Shown here piece by piece: positions 1 through 27,500 of a stretch of DNA of 64,000 nt. A program made the position numbers and the translations under genes. Source of the stretch: Rallus limicola (lineage: Eukaryota > Chordata > Aves > Gruiformes > Rallidae); NCBI GenBank assembly GCA_022605955.1, contig JAKCOZ010000001.1, forward strand, positions 22,126,146-22,190,145. The letters are read 5' to 3'. Under the pieces are notes generated by a model that saw only the letters and a program-made list of their open reading frames with translations, was not told where the DNA came from and did not search any database. Within the stretch, counting starts at the first letter, position 1, and each line of letters begins with the position of its first letter.

Positions 1-3000
1 GGTATTACAGATTAGGCACTGGGAGCATGGTAATCCCTGACCTGCTCTCAAGCCTTGCTGCATTTCAGCATAAAAAGATGATACTGTAATTTACTCAAAT
101 CTTTCCCAAGGCTTTTGGGCAGTATCTGTGTAATCAGAGACAGATCCCAGAAGAGAAACGAAAGCTTCATCCAGCCTGACTTGTTTCCACCCTGTTAAGC
201 ATCTTGAAAAGATAATTCAGGTTGAATATTTTGTTACTCTCTCATAACGCTGATGACCGATGGGTTTTGTTGCAGTGTAAATCAGAGCTGATGAGGGGAT
301 CTGTCTGCTGTCACCAAATCCATTTCAGGTATAACCCCTCAGCCAAGAGGGGCCAGCCAAGTGCCTGCAGGCTGCAGAAGGTCACAGGGAAGGGGTGAGC
401 AATTGCTCTTACCCGACATGTGCACTCAGGGCAGGTCTTCCCTTACATCCTGCCTTTAATCAGAATGAAAGCAAGAAGGTCAGTTCATCCAGCTGGGAGA
501 ATTGACTTTAGCCCCATGAAGTGACAGACCCCTGGGGACTATTGGCAATTCCCACATTAGAAATGGGGCCCTCCAAGATGCCTTCTGTAGGCATTGTAGA
601 GTGATGCTCATCCTGAGAGCAATTCAGCACTCCTGAGGTGGGCATCTCTCTATAAAACAGCCATGGGAGCACAGAGAGCTGGAGAAAGACTCATAGGTAT
701 CACTCACTGTTTTCTGATCCTGAACCTCATAGGTGGAGGGAGTTTTGCCATTGCCACTGTGCAGGATCAGTGTGCTTCTGCTGATGGGCTTTGAGCTTTC
801 AGTGAATCTTACTCTCTTTCATGATTACAATTACCTGCTTCTGTCTCATTTCTTTGCCTGCTTTTTAGATGCTGTTCTGTACCCTTCTCCCCTTCTGCAC
901 TCATGGGCAGGTGCTGGTGGTGAATGCTTCTCATTGCCTTTGCCCCTGTGCCGATGACCTTGGACATTGCCTGGCCATATATTCAGAGCTGGCTGTGACT
1001 GCCCGCAGGGTGCTGCAGGGGCTTCATTTTGAAGGATATTTTTTCCCTGCTGCAACATTTTAAATTCCTTGCAATCAAAATTCCCTCCCCCTTTTTTTAT
1101 TTATTCAGAGGTGTGAGTAAAAGAAGAGGCAATGATGCCTGTTAGCATTTTTATTATTGATTAAACCCAGGATCTTCCAAACGAGAGACACGACCTTGTG
1201 TAGCTGGGCACAGCCAGGACGGTGGGGCCAGGCACCACTGGATTTCTGAGCATGGTGGGCCATGATGTGCAAAGTTGTTATGAGCTGGTGACATATATGT
1301 GATGGTAGGTTTATAGAAAGGAATTCAGACTGCTTTCTCTCAGCTTCTTATAACTGAAGGAAAACATACCTACCAAAGATGCAGTCTGTCTTTTGCAGTA
1401 CTAGTGCTCTGTATTTTGTTTATGGACAGCTAATCAGGCCAGAACTGAAACTGTCCTCTCTACCATCTCTTCCTCCCTTTCAAAGGTTTTGCTTGCTGTT
1501 AGCATGTATATATGGTTGTTTTGCTGAGTGGCAGATTTTTAAATGTATTAATCCCATGACTCTTCTTTTGTGCTCCAAGGGTTGTCAGCCATCCCTGGTA
1601 CACAGGTCAAGCCATTTTGAGCTGGTCCAACTTTAAGGCAAGGTTAACTAGACCCAAAGCAGATGGCAGTGTCATTGCAGCCCCAGCAGAACATTTCTGC
1701 TTAGCACAAAGTCATCATTCATGACAAGTAAATATCCTGCAAAAATCACGGGACTAGTGGAAGCCAGTCTCCTGCAAGGAAGGCTGAGATTTGTTTGCAG
1801 AGCAGCGTGCCTCAGGTTACGCTTGTAGTCCCTGCTTGACTCTAATTGGTAACATTAGTCTGCCAATTTCATGAGCATTAAGTCCACGCACAGATTTATT
1901 AGTGAAAGGTGGAGAGGGAGCAGGGAAGAGAAAAATGTAAGAATTTTTCTTTTCCTCCTTTTCTTGCGGCTGCCTCTGTGCTAATGTGAATACTAAACTG
2001 GGTTTATCAATGTAAGGATTCCCTGCTGAATTCTCCTGGAGCTTTCAGAGATGTCTGTGCCATTAGGGCAAAGCTGATACTCCGTATGCAAAATGGCTGT
2101 TAAAAGATCAAAGCAACACTGCTGCAATAACCTTATTGGAAACTGGGGAACTGTACAGCATGGAGGAATAAGCTTTCAAGTTTGATTAAAAATCCTTATT
2201 AAAGATGAACTAAGAGCTGTAAAGAATAAGAAGATGGAAATAATTAGGTAGGGTGAATAACCTTTGGAAATGAATACCAGGTGATGAGTGAGGAGAGATT
2301 CAATTCTGGAAAGGGAAGTTTAGCTGAAGAGCGTGTGCTGTCATTACACACAGCTCTGGGCTGATCTCTAGGAAACTGCTCCATGTTTTGTTCAATTTGG
2401 AATTTGTGTGTTTGCTGGAACTGATGTTGGAGAGCAGGTGGTGTTAGATTCTGTGCTCAGACAAAGCCGAACACGATGCTGATCTGTACACAGAGCATGC
2501 ACGTTTTTTGTCTCTTCCACAGGGATAGACCCCTTTAACCTTGTTACATCTTCTTTTAATTCATCTCATGTGCAGAAAGGCAACCCTTCAGCAACCCTAA
2601 ATCAGCATAACTCCACTGTAGGATGGTGGAAGTGTGTTGCCTTAGGTAGGCAGAAGACCTCCACCCTATAAGAGTGCAGGAAGAGTGACCTCTTCCTGCA
2701 GACCTGTTGAGGCAGTATGGTATTTATAATACTCTTGAAGTGGCAGGGCTGACACAGGCATTAAATATCACTGAAAAAGGCTGAAAAAATGGAGAGATCT
2801 CTGCTATTTTAGTTACTGCAGCACCTCAGCGCAGTTAAAGTTGGTAGGCGTAGAGCCTCACAGCAGCACACCTTGTGATCTGCGAGATCCCAGTGGGAAC
2901 TCCTTGTGCTGGCTCTTTGTGATGAAGTATGCTCTGGGACTTGTTTTGCAGGTAGGACAAGTAGCTGTACACCTTTCAGAGGGGCATGCAACTGATTTAT

Positions 3001-3988
3001 TTCTAATTGGTTTTGTTGGGTTCATATAGTGGCTTAACAACACCGCAGTGGAGAAGGCGTTGTTCCATACTACAGATGAAGCAGTGTACAATACCTGCAC
3101 TGAGATAAGACCTTCACTCACAATTTAGAAGCCCACATTACTCCTTTTTATATCACATTAAACAAACCAGCTGAATCTCCCAAATACAGCACTTGGAGTA
3201 AGCTTATAAAAGTATTTATACTGGCCTGGCCATATGCAAGCTTACCTAATAGATACTGCCCTCAGGTGTTTAAAGAAAGTTCACCCATCCTTCCCTTGCT
3301 CCCAAGTTGTGTAGCCAAACAGGTGGTCCAGGAGCCATGAGCTGCTTGTGTGGTCATTCGCCTTTGGTTTTATCCTGGAAATACAGTGGTTTGTTGTTGA
3401 ATTTTAGGGTTTGGGGAGATTTGGCAGGGGAGTCGGAGGGGCGGGGGGGGCGGGTGTTGGTGTGTTGTGGAGGTTTTTCGCTTTGGGGTTTTTTTACAGT
3501 GCTATTTAGTTACAGAGCCCACACGCAGGAAAGGGTGTTTGCTTGCTGTGCAGCACTAGCTCAGCCGATGCCTTCCCCCAGTGACGGCGAGAGAGTAGTG
3601 CAGAGAGGAACGTGGTGGTTTTCCAGCCTCAGTGCAAGGGGGACATCTGTTGGCTACCGTGGTATCGGGCCTACCTTTGCCAGGGTGGAGGCTTGTGGCA
3701 GGATACCCTTAGGAACGTGCCTGTGTGCTAGTGCTGACCGCTGAATACAAAATATATATAATGCCTTGTAGCACCTGAGACAGGGAAAAGATCCTTTTTC
3801 TCATGAAGACATAAATGCACCTTTCTGGACCTTTCTGGAAGACCAGACACAACTTTGTAGTATGTAAGACAAGTATACTACAGGTTGAGGAATAAAGTCA
3901 GTTTTCCCCACCTTTGAGCTGAGAAGAGTCCAGGGAAAGAAAAAGTCAAGTAAACATCATTTCCCATGTCTCTCTTCCCCGGGGGTAG
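1..3988 (+). other. Intronic sequence upstream of first visible ATP6V0A4 exon
   Basis: No exon matching the first ~220 residues of subunit a (for example the conserved GELG, WRICRGN or KKICDG blocks) can be read here on either strand. I therefore treat it as one intron at least 3.99 kb long. It is ordinary A/T-rich DNA apart from a G-rich tract at 3427-3454. A 145-codon open frame at 3307-3744 has no recognisable similarity. Confidence 0.6.
3427..3454 (+). other. G-rich tract with G-quadruplex motif
   Basis: Four runs of three or more G (3427-3430, 3438-3441, 3443-3450, 3452-3454) separated by loops of 7, 1 and 1 bases. This satisfies the usual G-quadruplex pattern on the transcribed-sense strand of the ATP6V0A4 intron. 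Any function is unknown. Confidence 0.5.
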
Positions 3989-18091
<14,103 letters not shown>

Positions 18092-18430
18092 ACCCAGTGC
18101 ATTGCTGTTTCATTCCTCAGAACAGGCTCTGCTATCCCATGGTCACTCACCCCTAGAGTAGGGCTTATGGGATGAAACAGAATGGGATGTGGCCCTTGGA
18201 AGTAGAGCAGCTGTAGATGAAGTTGTCTTAGCTACATTCACATACGCTGCTGTACCATCTGAGAGCTGAACTGCATCGGTTGAGCTGGCTGGACCCTTGG
18301 CTGAGCATCTCCACTGATGTCTTTGTCAACTACATGGTCCTCAGCATTTCATCGGTCAGCTGCCTACTGTGTGGTTGAAAAGAGGAGATGCAGCCTTTGA
18401 AATAAATTGGTTATTAATAATCAACTCACA
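18092..18430 (+). other. ATP6V0A4: ATP6V0A4 3' untranslated region
   Basis: About 330 bases from the stop codon to just past the AATAAA hexamer at 18401-18406. No other open frame or structure is evident. The 3' end is inferred from the hexamer only. Confidence 0.7.
18401..18406 (+). terminator. ATP6V0A4 polyadenylation signal AATAAA
   Basis: Canonical AATAAA 310 bases after the stop codon, followed by T-rich sequence. It is the first good hexamer downstream of the gene. Confidence 0.7.
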
Positions 18431-21400
18431 TGCACTTCGCTCCATTTACTGCCTTGTCTCTGTGGCATATTTCTTTTCAAAGAAAATATGTTTTGGCTGT
18501 TGTTTCAGGCTGGGGTTGATCATATGACAATGATTAAGTCCCTTATAAGATTGCAGCCCTTCATTTAGCACACAATGCAAACCAGCTCAAAGACAGATCA
18601 TGTTGCAGGCTTGCAATTTTCTACATGCTTTACTACAACAACCCTCTTTTTATCTGATTTGCTCCAGGGCTTAACAGCACTGGATTATAGACGTTTGTAC
18701 ACGTCATTACTTAACAAAAGTGTTAGTTTTGAGCTGTGTAAACAAAGGAGTGCGCCAGTTTCCACAGTGGCAGCCAATTTATCTCTCTCTATCGACTTTT
18801 TTCTCACTAGAGACTTAAGATGACTCTTCCTGTGCTGTATTTTTCAAGATGGGTTATTAAAGCAGACTGCATGGAAATGCTAATACCTAATGAAGAGAAA
18901 GAAGGAATCACAACAATAGAGATGAATTTGAAATATTGATGTATTGGGATCTATGCTAAATATGCATGAATTACTAATCTTCCAAATTGAATAGTCTTAA
19001 ACATAACAATTTATATTTCTAACTCCAGAGGATGTAAAATCCCAACATGGCACACCAATAGATTTGGAGGTGACAGTGCTTCCTTCCATGGGGGGTGCGC
19101 AAACTAACCCCATTTTCAAACCTCACACCCCTGATACTCAGTTCCACCAAAGAAACCCACCAGAGAGTGTTCCCAGCAGGACACACAGTGCAACTGTCAT
19201 CACGGGACGTGAGTCTGGAGTAGTCAGGCTTGAGAGCCACTGTCCCACAACAGCAACCGGGGAGAACCTGCAGCCCCAGGCAAAGCAGTTATTCCATGTT
19301 GTCCCGTGTGGTCTCAAGAAACTATAGTGGCATTGGCCTTTTAACAACAGCTTGGGTTCGAAGCAGCAGCTGGAGCCGAGAAGAGGTGGGCAAAGGAGTG
19401 TGTCCATGATGCACCTGTGGCCTCGTGCCACGTATTCCTTGGGCAGAGGTAACCTACGGTACAGGTAAAAACCACGTGGACATGAACACAGCAGGTGTCA
19501 CAGTTGCTCAGCATATGCCAATCACCTTTGCTCCTTCCAACCTATTTCATTTGTTCCTATTCAGGAGAAAAGCTGCCTTGAAGTAGGAGAGGCCAAACTA
19601 GCTTGATGCATTGCCAAACACGGAGAGAAATACGTGCTTTATGAAACAGCGGGTGGGTTTTCTGCACAACCACATATTTTATCTCTACTGCACCCTTCCA
19701 TGTGATTGCAGTGTAACTGAGAATTCAGGTGATTACCTGAAACACGATATCTGTTTCTTTTAGAGCTTCTTGGTATTCTGCTTCTTGCCTGAGCTTTACA
19801 TTTTAAGCAAGAAAAACAAGTTACCCTGTCAACATGGCAGATGGCACGCTGGTCTGTTGCTTGCTGCACCGAACAGCGGTTCAGGCATTCGGCTTGTCTG
19901 CATTCGGCTCTCCCTGTCTGTGCGCAGCTGAATAAAGCAGCAGGGCCTGTGGCTCACCCGAGCACTCCTGACAGGAGGATGGCACTTCCCTGCTCCACAA
20001 GGACCAAGCCTACTTACAACCAAGGGAGCATTCAGGTGAAATACCACTGAGAGGCAGGGTTGTTCTTACACACTTTGAGGAGAGCCTTGGCTTTCATCTG
20101 GGTTGTTTTTAAGACCTCTTTAAACACCCAGAAATGTTCCAGAGAATGCCTTGTTTTTAAAAGGTTTTCCTACAGAGGATGAGGGGGACTTTGGAGCAGA
20201 GCGGTGACTGATGGTTCCCATGCACAGCTGCTAAGCTGAATGGGACTGTATTTTCTGGCTGGTTTTGTGAATGTAGCCACCAGATGCGACTAACAGACCT
20301 CAGTACAACAGCCTGGTGTCTTTATCTGAGTTTTACCCATTGTTGGAGGAGGTGTGACTTGTAACTCCCTGATTGGGAACTCTTGCCAAGTCAGGACCTC
20401 AGCATACCCCTCTGGAGAAGACTTGGCTTCTGTGCCTAGGGAGGAATAGGTGCTTCTGGATCCAAAGCTCATCCCATTGCTGGGAAGGTGTTTTTTTTCT
20501 GGAAGCTGGTGACAGGAATTATGTAATTTTGTAGGAAATTACTATTAAACAAGTCTATGAATGACTATGTAGGAAGGGAAAGGGATGAGAAAGACAATCA
20601 AACCAGTTTCAGTCAGTCAGAATCATTCTCTCTGGATTTTTTATTCCTTCTCACCAGAGCCATCACTGTGTGTGGCCAGACCCTCCCTCCAGGACAACTT
20701 TAGTGATGTGGAGGATGAGGAAAGCCAGGTATCCAGTTCTTGTCAGTCTCTTATGTCCTCTGCACTGGAGATAACGAACTGGCTTTGGACTGAGCTTTTG
20801 TAAACCTCAGGAGTCAACAGTTTCTTGGAGCCCAGCCTCTAGCTCCTGTAGCAAACAGCACTTTCCTCAGTGTCTACTCATATGATAGCTCTCCATCGTG
20901 TCCTTGGCCAGCGTGGGGTCCTTTCTTTTCACCCTCACTCTTTTGTTTCTTCTGGAGCTTTCACATATGTAGATGTTTCCATTCCTGCTTCACTCTGACC
21001 AGCCTCTACATTACTGTGGCAAATAACTAAAATATCATGAGGTAGTTAAAAGAGTGTAATAGACATAGTATCCCTTTGTTCAGTCCCAAACATCTGGGCC
21101 TGAAAGCACATCTCTCTGGCTGAGAATTTAACTGGTATTTTGTTCATTTTTTTCCCTTCTGTGCTGGGAAGCTGGAATGCCAAATCATCTGCACCCTTCT
21201 GTGATTGCACGTACACTGTCTGAGTCTTTGCAATGAAAACATAATGGTATGGATCTGGCAGCCTGGATCATACATCTTGTTCAGATGCCAATAGCAGCTG
21301 TAGCTGAATATTAGATATTATTAAGAAGGAGATGTAAAATAAGGCTGTGAAATAGCATATATTGGCTGGTAGCAAATATCTTCCTGATGCTTGGAAGTAT

Positions 21401-24398
21401 GAGATTTGGCATGGGGGTTACGTGGTTAGATAAAACTACTGCAGCATTCCTGCCAGCTCAGTGTATGGATTTCAAAACAGAGGGATTTTGGGAACTCTCC
21501 TGAGAGAGACAGAGACACAAAAAAATATCCCAGTGTCTTCACTGGCCTTAATACCAACACACTCCAGCTGTAAAGGTCGACATACTCACTCCTAGTCAAG
21601 AGCACGTGGCGATTGTAGCTCAGATTCACTGGCCAACATGACCCACAGCACTAAGATGAGCAGTCCTCGTTGCTTTCATGGTGATGACACCCAAGTTGGC
21701 GTCACTTGGCCTAAGTGGGGCCGGTTGCTGAAGCACCTGGGCACTGCTCAGGGCTTTGCAGGTGGCAAAAGTGCCTTTCATGGGCATTGGTGCTGAGGGA
21801 CCTGCCCCCTAAACCTGCTAGCTAAAGTCTTGCTGGTATCGCAATAGGAATATCTCCCCAGCACCCTCTCTTCATCTCTCTGGGGTCATCCCTACAAGAC
21901 AGGATGGGCAAGCAGCACCACCTGTGCTGGGCAGCCCCTATGAAGGACTTGCTTGTGCCACAGGCCCGGCACAGCTCAGCACTGTGATACCCTGCCTGCA
22001 GCACCTACTTCTGAGGGGCGGAGGCAGATGGAGAGGGACCTGCCTGTGCCCAGCAAGGAGGAAATCTGACTCCTGGAAGCTGGATCCCAAACCCAGAGTA
22101 GCACCAACACTGCAAAAGGAAAACAACAGGAGGGAAAGAAACAGTCAGCAAAGAGGAAACGCCTGCTCCTCCGTGCCTGAGACACTGCCAAGGTAAGAAA
22201 GCTTCACTCAGAAAAAAATTAAAAATTAATCAAGCCTTGACTTAATAGTGGGTTATTATGGACTATTAGTGGGGTGATCTGATTATTCATATGCCACATG
22301 CAGAAATTCTCCAACTTTACTTGACATGGGAGTATGTGTGTGCCCCTTATGTCCTCACAGCCTTTGGTGCGGGGTCCTTCTGCCAGGTCCCAGCAGCAGT
22401 CTCACTGCACTCTTGGTTGGATGGAGATCACTGTTTTCCCTGCCAGCAGCAGCTTTGTCACTGCTGTTCTTCTGGCTCGTGCAGTTGTCATTTAGCATTT
22501 CCAGTGGGATTTACAATTAGGGGGAAACTTGTGACTCCCTGAAGAAGGGTGATAGACACTAATATTCTGTCAAAGCAAAGAGGGCTGTGAAGGTTTGGGA
22601 CAAGCAAACCATGGGTTTGCTAGGAACTGCTAGGAGGTTTAATGAAGTGTTGCATCTAAAGTTCTGTCTTGTGGACAGAAATGCTGGAGCAGAGCATAGA
22701 GGGCCAGGGACCTACCTGAAAAGTGGCTTCTTGTCTGCTTTATGGATAAGTGAATTTTGCTCCAGCTGCCCCAATACCTGGGCAGAGGAGGATGCAGGTG
22801 CCAGCACAGATTTCTGGTGTTATTTGAGATGCTGGAGCAGGTATCCCCCCTTCTCACCTGCTGCTACTTGAGAACAGTGTAGGTCTCTTAGAGGTGCTAT
22901 CTGCCATCCTGATGCCCCAGGAGATGTCTTGGATACTATGGGGTGTCAGAGGTAGCACTGCACTCTTCTGCTTGAGTGCCTCAGCTTCACCAGGGGTCCA
23001 GCACAGCAACTCCAGGGATTAGGGTTTCTTCCCCATTTCTGGAGTTGCAGCACTTCCCAGTATGATGGTTCGTAGCCCAGAGCAATTGAGTGCCAGTGAA
23101 ACACTCCAGCACCTCTAAGCAAAATCTAGCAGAGCACCCCAGCATCAGGACGGGTGAGAAAGGGCCCAGGACTTGATCCTTGTCCTGGGCATGCCCCAGC
23201 CTGGCCTGCCAGCACCCCGGGCTGTGCCCACCACAGGCTTCTGAGGAGAGTCAGACACAGGTGTGATGCGGCAGCTGAGGGCAGTGTGCATCTGCAGGTC
23301 CCTAATTATAAAGGAGCAACAAAGGAGAGAAACAGGTCCCCAGAGTTTGTCCCCTTAGCGATTCAGCCACACAGTAAAGCTTGATGTCTTCTTGCGGGCT
23401 CTTCTAGTGTCTGGTTTGGTTGCTCTTGAGCTGATTCCACTTGGAAATGGTCCCTAGCTGGTGTCCAGCGTGATCAGCTGGTGGCACTGTGTGCTGCCCC
23501 TGAGGATGCTGCTGAGAGACAGTTATAAGCAAGATCCTACCTGTGCTCTAGGATGCTGATCTGTAATCGCGAGGTCAGCATATGTGACCCAACCAAGTAA
23601 TGTGCATTAGTCCTTAATGACCCCCTTATAATTGCACTTCAGAATAATGCAACTCCACACTTTTCCTGTCCGTGCTGCCTCTGTCTCAGCTGGGATTCTG
23701 CATCTTTCATTAAATGCTCTCAGTCATTAATTCCCTCCACTGTCATCCTTCTTCAGTCCCCCAGTCACTGCTGGGGGGCTGTGAATGCTGCCTGGGCCAA
23801 GTCTAGTACCCCTGCAGGGAGGTAATCAGAGGAGGGGGTGTCATCAGATTGAAGCTGTGTTGAGCCCCTGATCCCAGTATGCCCCAGCAGGAAAGCCTGT
23901 AGGTGAAAGCAAGTGGTGTGCTTAATCCCTGCCCTGGGACTAAGATGATATTTTCTGATCAGGAAAAGTGGCTCTGATAAGCCAAGTGATCTAGCACTGG
24001 AAACAAGAAACACTGGGAAAAAAGCCAGCTCTCCCCTGTTGCAATCCAGAACACACAGCAGAGTTTTTTGCTGACCTGAGAGGACAGTGATTAGCATGAG
24101 GGGTGGAGGTGAGACAGAGGATCTGGTTTGCAGTGGGAAGCGCTGTGCTGGCAAGGTGCAGGCAGGGTGAGGAGGTGCCTGTCTCCCAGTAGCCATGCCA
24201 TCGCAGGGCAGCCAGGGTTAGGGGAGCAGGCTGGGCCAGGAAGAAACTTCTCCCAGCAGCTGCCTGAAGCAACCCTGTGTTTCAGCATATCTGAATGTCT
24301 CCATTCCAGCACAGGATGCTGCTCTTGCTGGCTTATTGCTCAGATGGCTTTGTGACTGGCCAGAGGTTTAACAGTTAAATTCCTGTCTTGCCTGACAG
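18431..24398. other. Intergenic region between ATP6V0A4 and SVOPL
   Basis: About 6 kb with no supported coding gene, RNA gene or transposon. By position it should contain the SVOPL promoter and any untranslated 5' exon. Two loci deserve note. One is a splice-flanked open segment at 20658-20728. The other is a strong donor-like CCAAG/gtaaga at about 22193 after a purine-rich, exon-like stretch. Neither can be proved from sequence alone. Confidence 0.55.
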
Positions 24399-24425
24399 CA
24401 AGGGTGAACCCCAGCAGGAGCTGAG

Positions 24426-24504
24426 ATGGCCACTGCACCGAAAGAGGCAGAAAATGCTATTGGCTTGGAGGAAATCCACATGGAGAGACAAGAACCCCCA
24501 AAAG
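24426..24504 (+). CDS. SVOPL: SVOPL coding exon 1 (start codon)
   Basis: Begins MATAPKEAENAIG and ends EPPK plus one base before gtgggt. The ATG lies in GAGATGG, a good initiation context. A cag acceptor at 24396-24398 precedes it by 27 bases after a pyrimidine-rich stretch. The exon may therefore start at 24399, with the transcript beginning in an upstream untranslated exon. The cytosolic N-terminus is poorly conserved, so support comes from the start context, phase and the MAT start shared with human. Confidence 0.82.
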
Positions 24505-27500
24505 GTGGGTTTATATTGGCAGGACTGGAAATCTGATTCCTCATTTAGCCAGGGCAGAGGGAGAGTCTCTGGTCCTGGCACTCCAGCTGCCCAAAAACTC
24601 TGTACACAGAGCCACAAGCATCGGCTTCATACTGCTCCTCTCCCATCACAGTGACCAGACAGGTGGCCGCTACGTATGGTGGTGGGAAGAGCTGGCTGGC
24701 TTGGTTTCCTCAGGCCCCTGCTTTGTGTAAACATTTTACTGGACCCGTAATTCAATGATTCTTTCATTTGGGATAATTTATTTTTGAACAGAAAAATGTA
24801 TTCCATTTCAAAAGCATTTTAAAGAGGAAGAAAATGTAGAAAAGCATAAAATAAGAAGGCTCTGCATCTAAAAAAAATAATATAGAAAAGTTTTCCTGAA
24901 ATTCTGCAGTAAGTTCTGTTCCATTCCAGGGGTAGTGTTGACAGGTTTGAGATGGCTTAGTTGGGAGATAAATGGCCTGACAGAAAAATTTATGCAGCTA
25001 TGACTTTACTTAAATAAGAGCTTAACATGTATACACCAAAATCTTTCTGCCAGGTCTATTTATAAGGCCTTCCCAGCTCTGACCTTGAGATGCTTTGCTT
25101 ACTCCTGAAATGGGGGGAAAAGTCAGGAATGAAGGCTTGGGAGGTGAAACCGAGCCCAGAGTCCATCTTTGTGCTCATCTTGCAGGGCTCAGACCTGGGG
25201 CAGCCCCCAGCTCACATGGCCCATGCCCCAGGGGCACAGTGAGACTGAGCCTCATGGCAGTTTGGGCAGGGGAAGAGAGGTAGACCATTGCCCAGACACA
25301 GTCTCAGCCTCATGTTTCTGAAGCAGCTGGGGTATCTCAGCACAGGGCTGCCCTTTCCCCATGCCCTGCCTGCCCTTCTCTTCTGGCTGCTGTTTCAGCA
25401 GGCCCCTGACGTGCCTGGCCATCAGCGTTACCAGCAGACACATAACTGGTAGATGTTTCCAGCCTTTTTCCTGGTGCAGTTCCACAGTACCACAAAAAAC
25501 CATTGACTTTTCATAAACAGGAGGTACAATTTGGCTGCTGACTTGTTTTTTTTACTCTGTCTTTCTTTCCCTTTGGTGTTCAGGGCAGAAGACATTCACA
25601 GTGGAAGAAGCTGTGGAAACCATTGGGTTTGGGAGGTTCCACATTGCACTTTTCCTGATCATGGGCAGCACTGGGGTAGGTGTCTGCAGCCATCTGCACT
25701 GGCCTGGAAAAACACTCTTCTCATTTTCCTTTTGACTGTGCAATAACACACCTGGGCACATACTGCAGCCCATTTTTTCACTATACTGTCTCAAGCACAA
25801 TTTCTGCTGTTGTCATCTTTGGCCAAAATCAGTGTTGGCCACAACTGATATCTGGCCTATTTCAGTGCTGACCAGGTTGGCCCAAAGCATCCTGGCCTGG
25901 CCCCTGTCCTGGAGCACTGTCCCACCAAGCAGCACTGATGGGGCACATCTTCAGTAGTGTGTGAGGGTTAGGTTTAGCCTCCCAACTGCATTTTTCATGC
26001 CATCCCCCGGGCACCCAAACCCTGTGCAATCTGGCACCACAGGACTATCCTCCATTCACCCTTGGCTACCTGAAAAAAAATCCTACCTGCCAGGATCTTG
26101 TGTTAATGGTGTTTGGGAACTGGGGCAAAAGCCTGAGGCCAGGCCAGGATAAAGAGGGGATGGGGACATATCCATGAGGATCGTTGCAGCTGAGGTATAA
26201 AAGCCTCTAGCTATGTGTAAATGATAGGCTTCTTTCTTAGCTGAAGCCAGCTGCTGGGGCAAAGAGCCAATGCAGCGATGATGTTTTTAATCAAAAACAG
26301 TTTTAAGAGGTCATCTCTGTGTTAAATGCCCAAATTCACAGCAGGGTATGTAACTGAGCAGCTTCGTTTCCAGAGATAGTTGAAGACTTTCCACTAGCAC
26401 AGCTGGGTAAGAGTCTCCTAGGTAAAGGATGTCTTTCCAACCTTCCTGGATACATGCTTTCTAGCTGCACATTTTTCCCTCGCTCTCCCTGCTTCCCAGT
26501 GCTTACATCCTCCAGATCAGGCACAGGGTTCAGATCATTGTGGAGGCACCGTGGCTTCACAGGGCTGTTTTGATATGGTGAGACTGCCATGGACTTAGGC
26601 TTGGTAGGACTGAGGGACTTTCCCCTGTGTGACACCTGTGGCTTCCCTTCTTGCTAACATGCATGCTTGTTCCCCAAGGTAGCTGAAGCCATGGAGATCA
26701 TGCTAATAGCTGTTGTGTCCCCTCTCATCCGATGCGAGTGGCAGCTTCAAGACTGGCAGGTGGCCTTAGTGACAACGGTGAGTGACTTGTGTTCCTGCCA
26801 CCCAAGTCATCCACTATGTGGTCACTGTCAGGGGCACCACAGCAGACTTTGTAACATACGTTTCCCAGTGGACCAAATAAATTCCTGAGGTGTCCTCTCA
26901 GGGACAGGAAAAATACCACAACTGCAGAAAACCAGGAGGTAAGCTAACACAAGCACACACTATGCCCAGAGCTGTAATGCCAAAACAACCCCCCAGTTCC
27001 ATGTTCTTACTTTGAAGTCCTTGCCACCCAACCCTCAGCTAGAAGAAGTGTTGAACGAAGTCAGCCCCTGAGAGCCACCTTGCTCATGGCTCTGGGCCCT
27101 GAGTTCATCCTGCTGCTCGGAAAGCATTCAGCTCACCTGCAGTTCAAAGAGCAGAGCTGTCTGGCTCTGCTGGTAGTGAGCCCTCCACAACAGTGTTTCA
27201 ATTCCTCTCAGATGGTGTTTTTTGGCTACATGGTCTTCAGCATAGCACTCGGGCTCCTGGCCGACAGATATGGCCGCTGGAAGGTGAGTGATGGGGGCTG
27301 CATGTCCACTTCCTGAGCCCCACAGGAGCCTCCCACCTGGCTGAGCCTGTGGTTTGATGACCCTAATTTTGCCCCTTTTGCAGATTCTGCTGCTCTCATT
27401 CCTCTGGGCAGCCTACTTCTCCTTGCTGACCTCGTTTGCCCCATCCTATATCTGGTTTGTGTTCCTGCGGGCCATGGTAGGCGGTGGCGTGTCAGGCCAT

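Noticed and set aside
3307..3744. 145-codon + strand open frame
   Set aside because: It is low-complexity and G-rich, with no recognisable domain, and it lies in the intron. Its length is explained by base composition.
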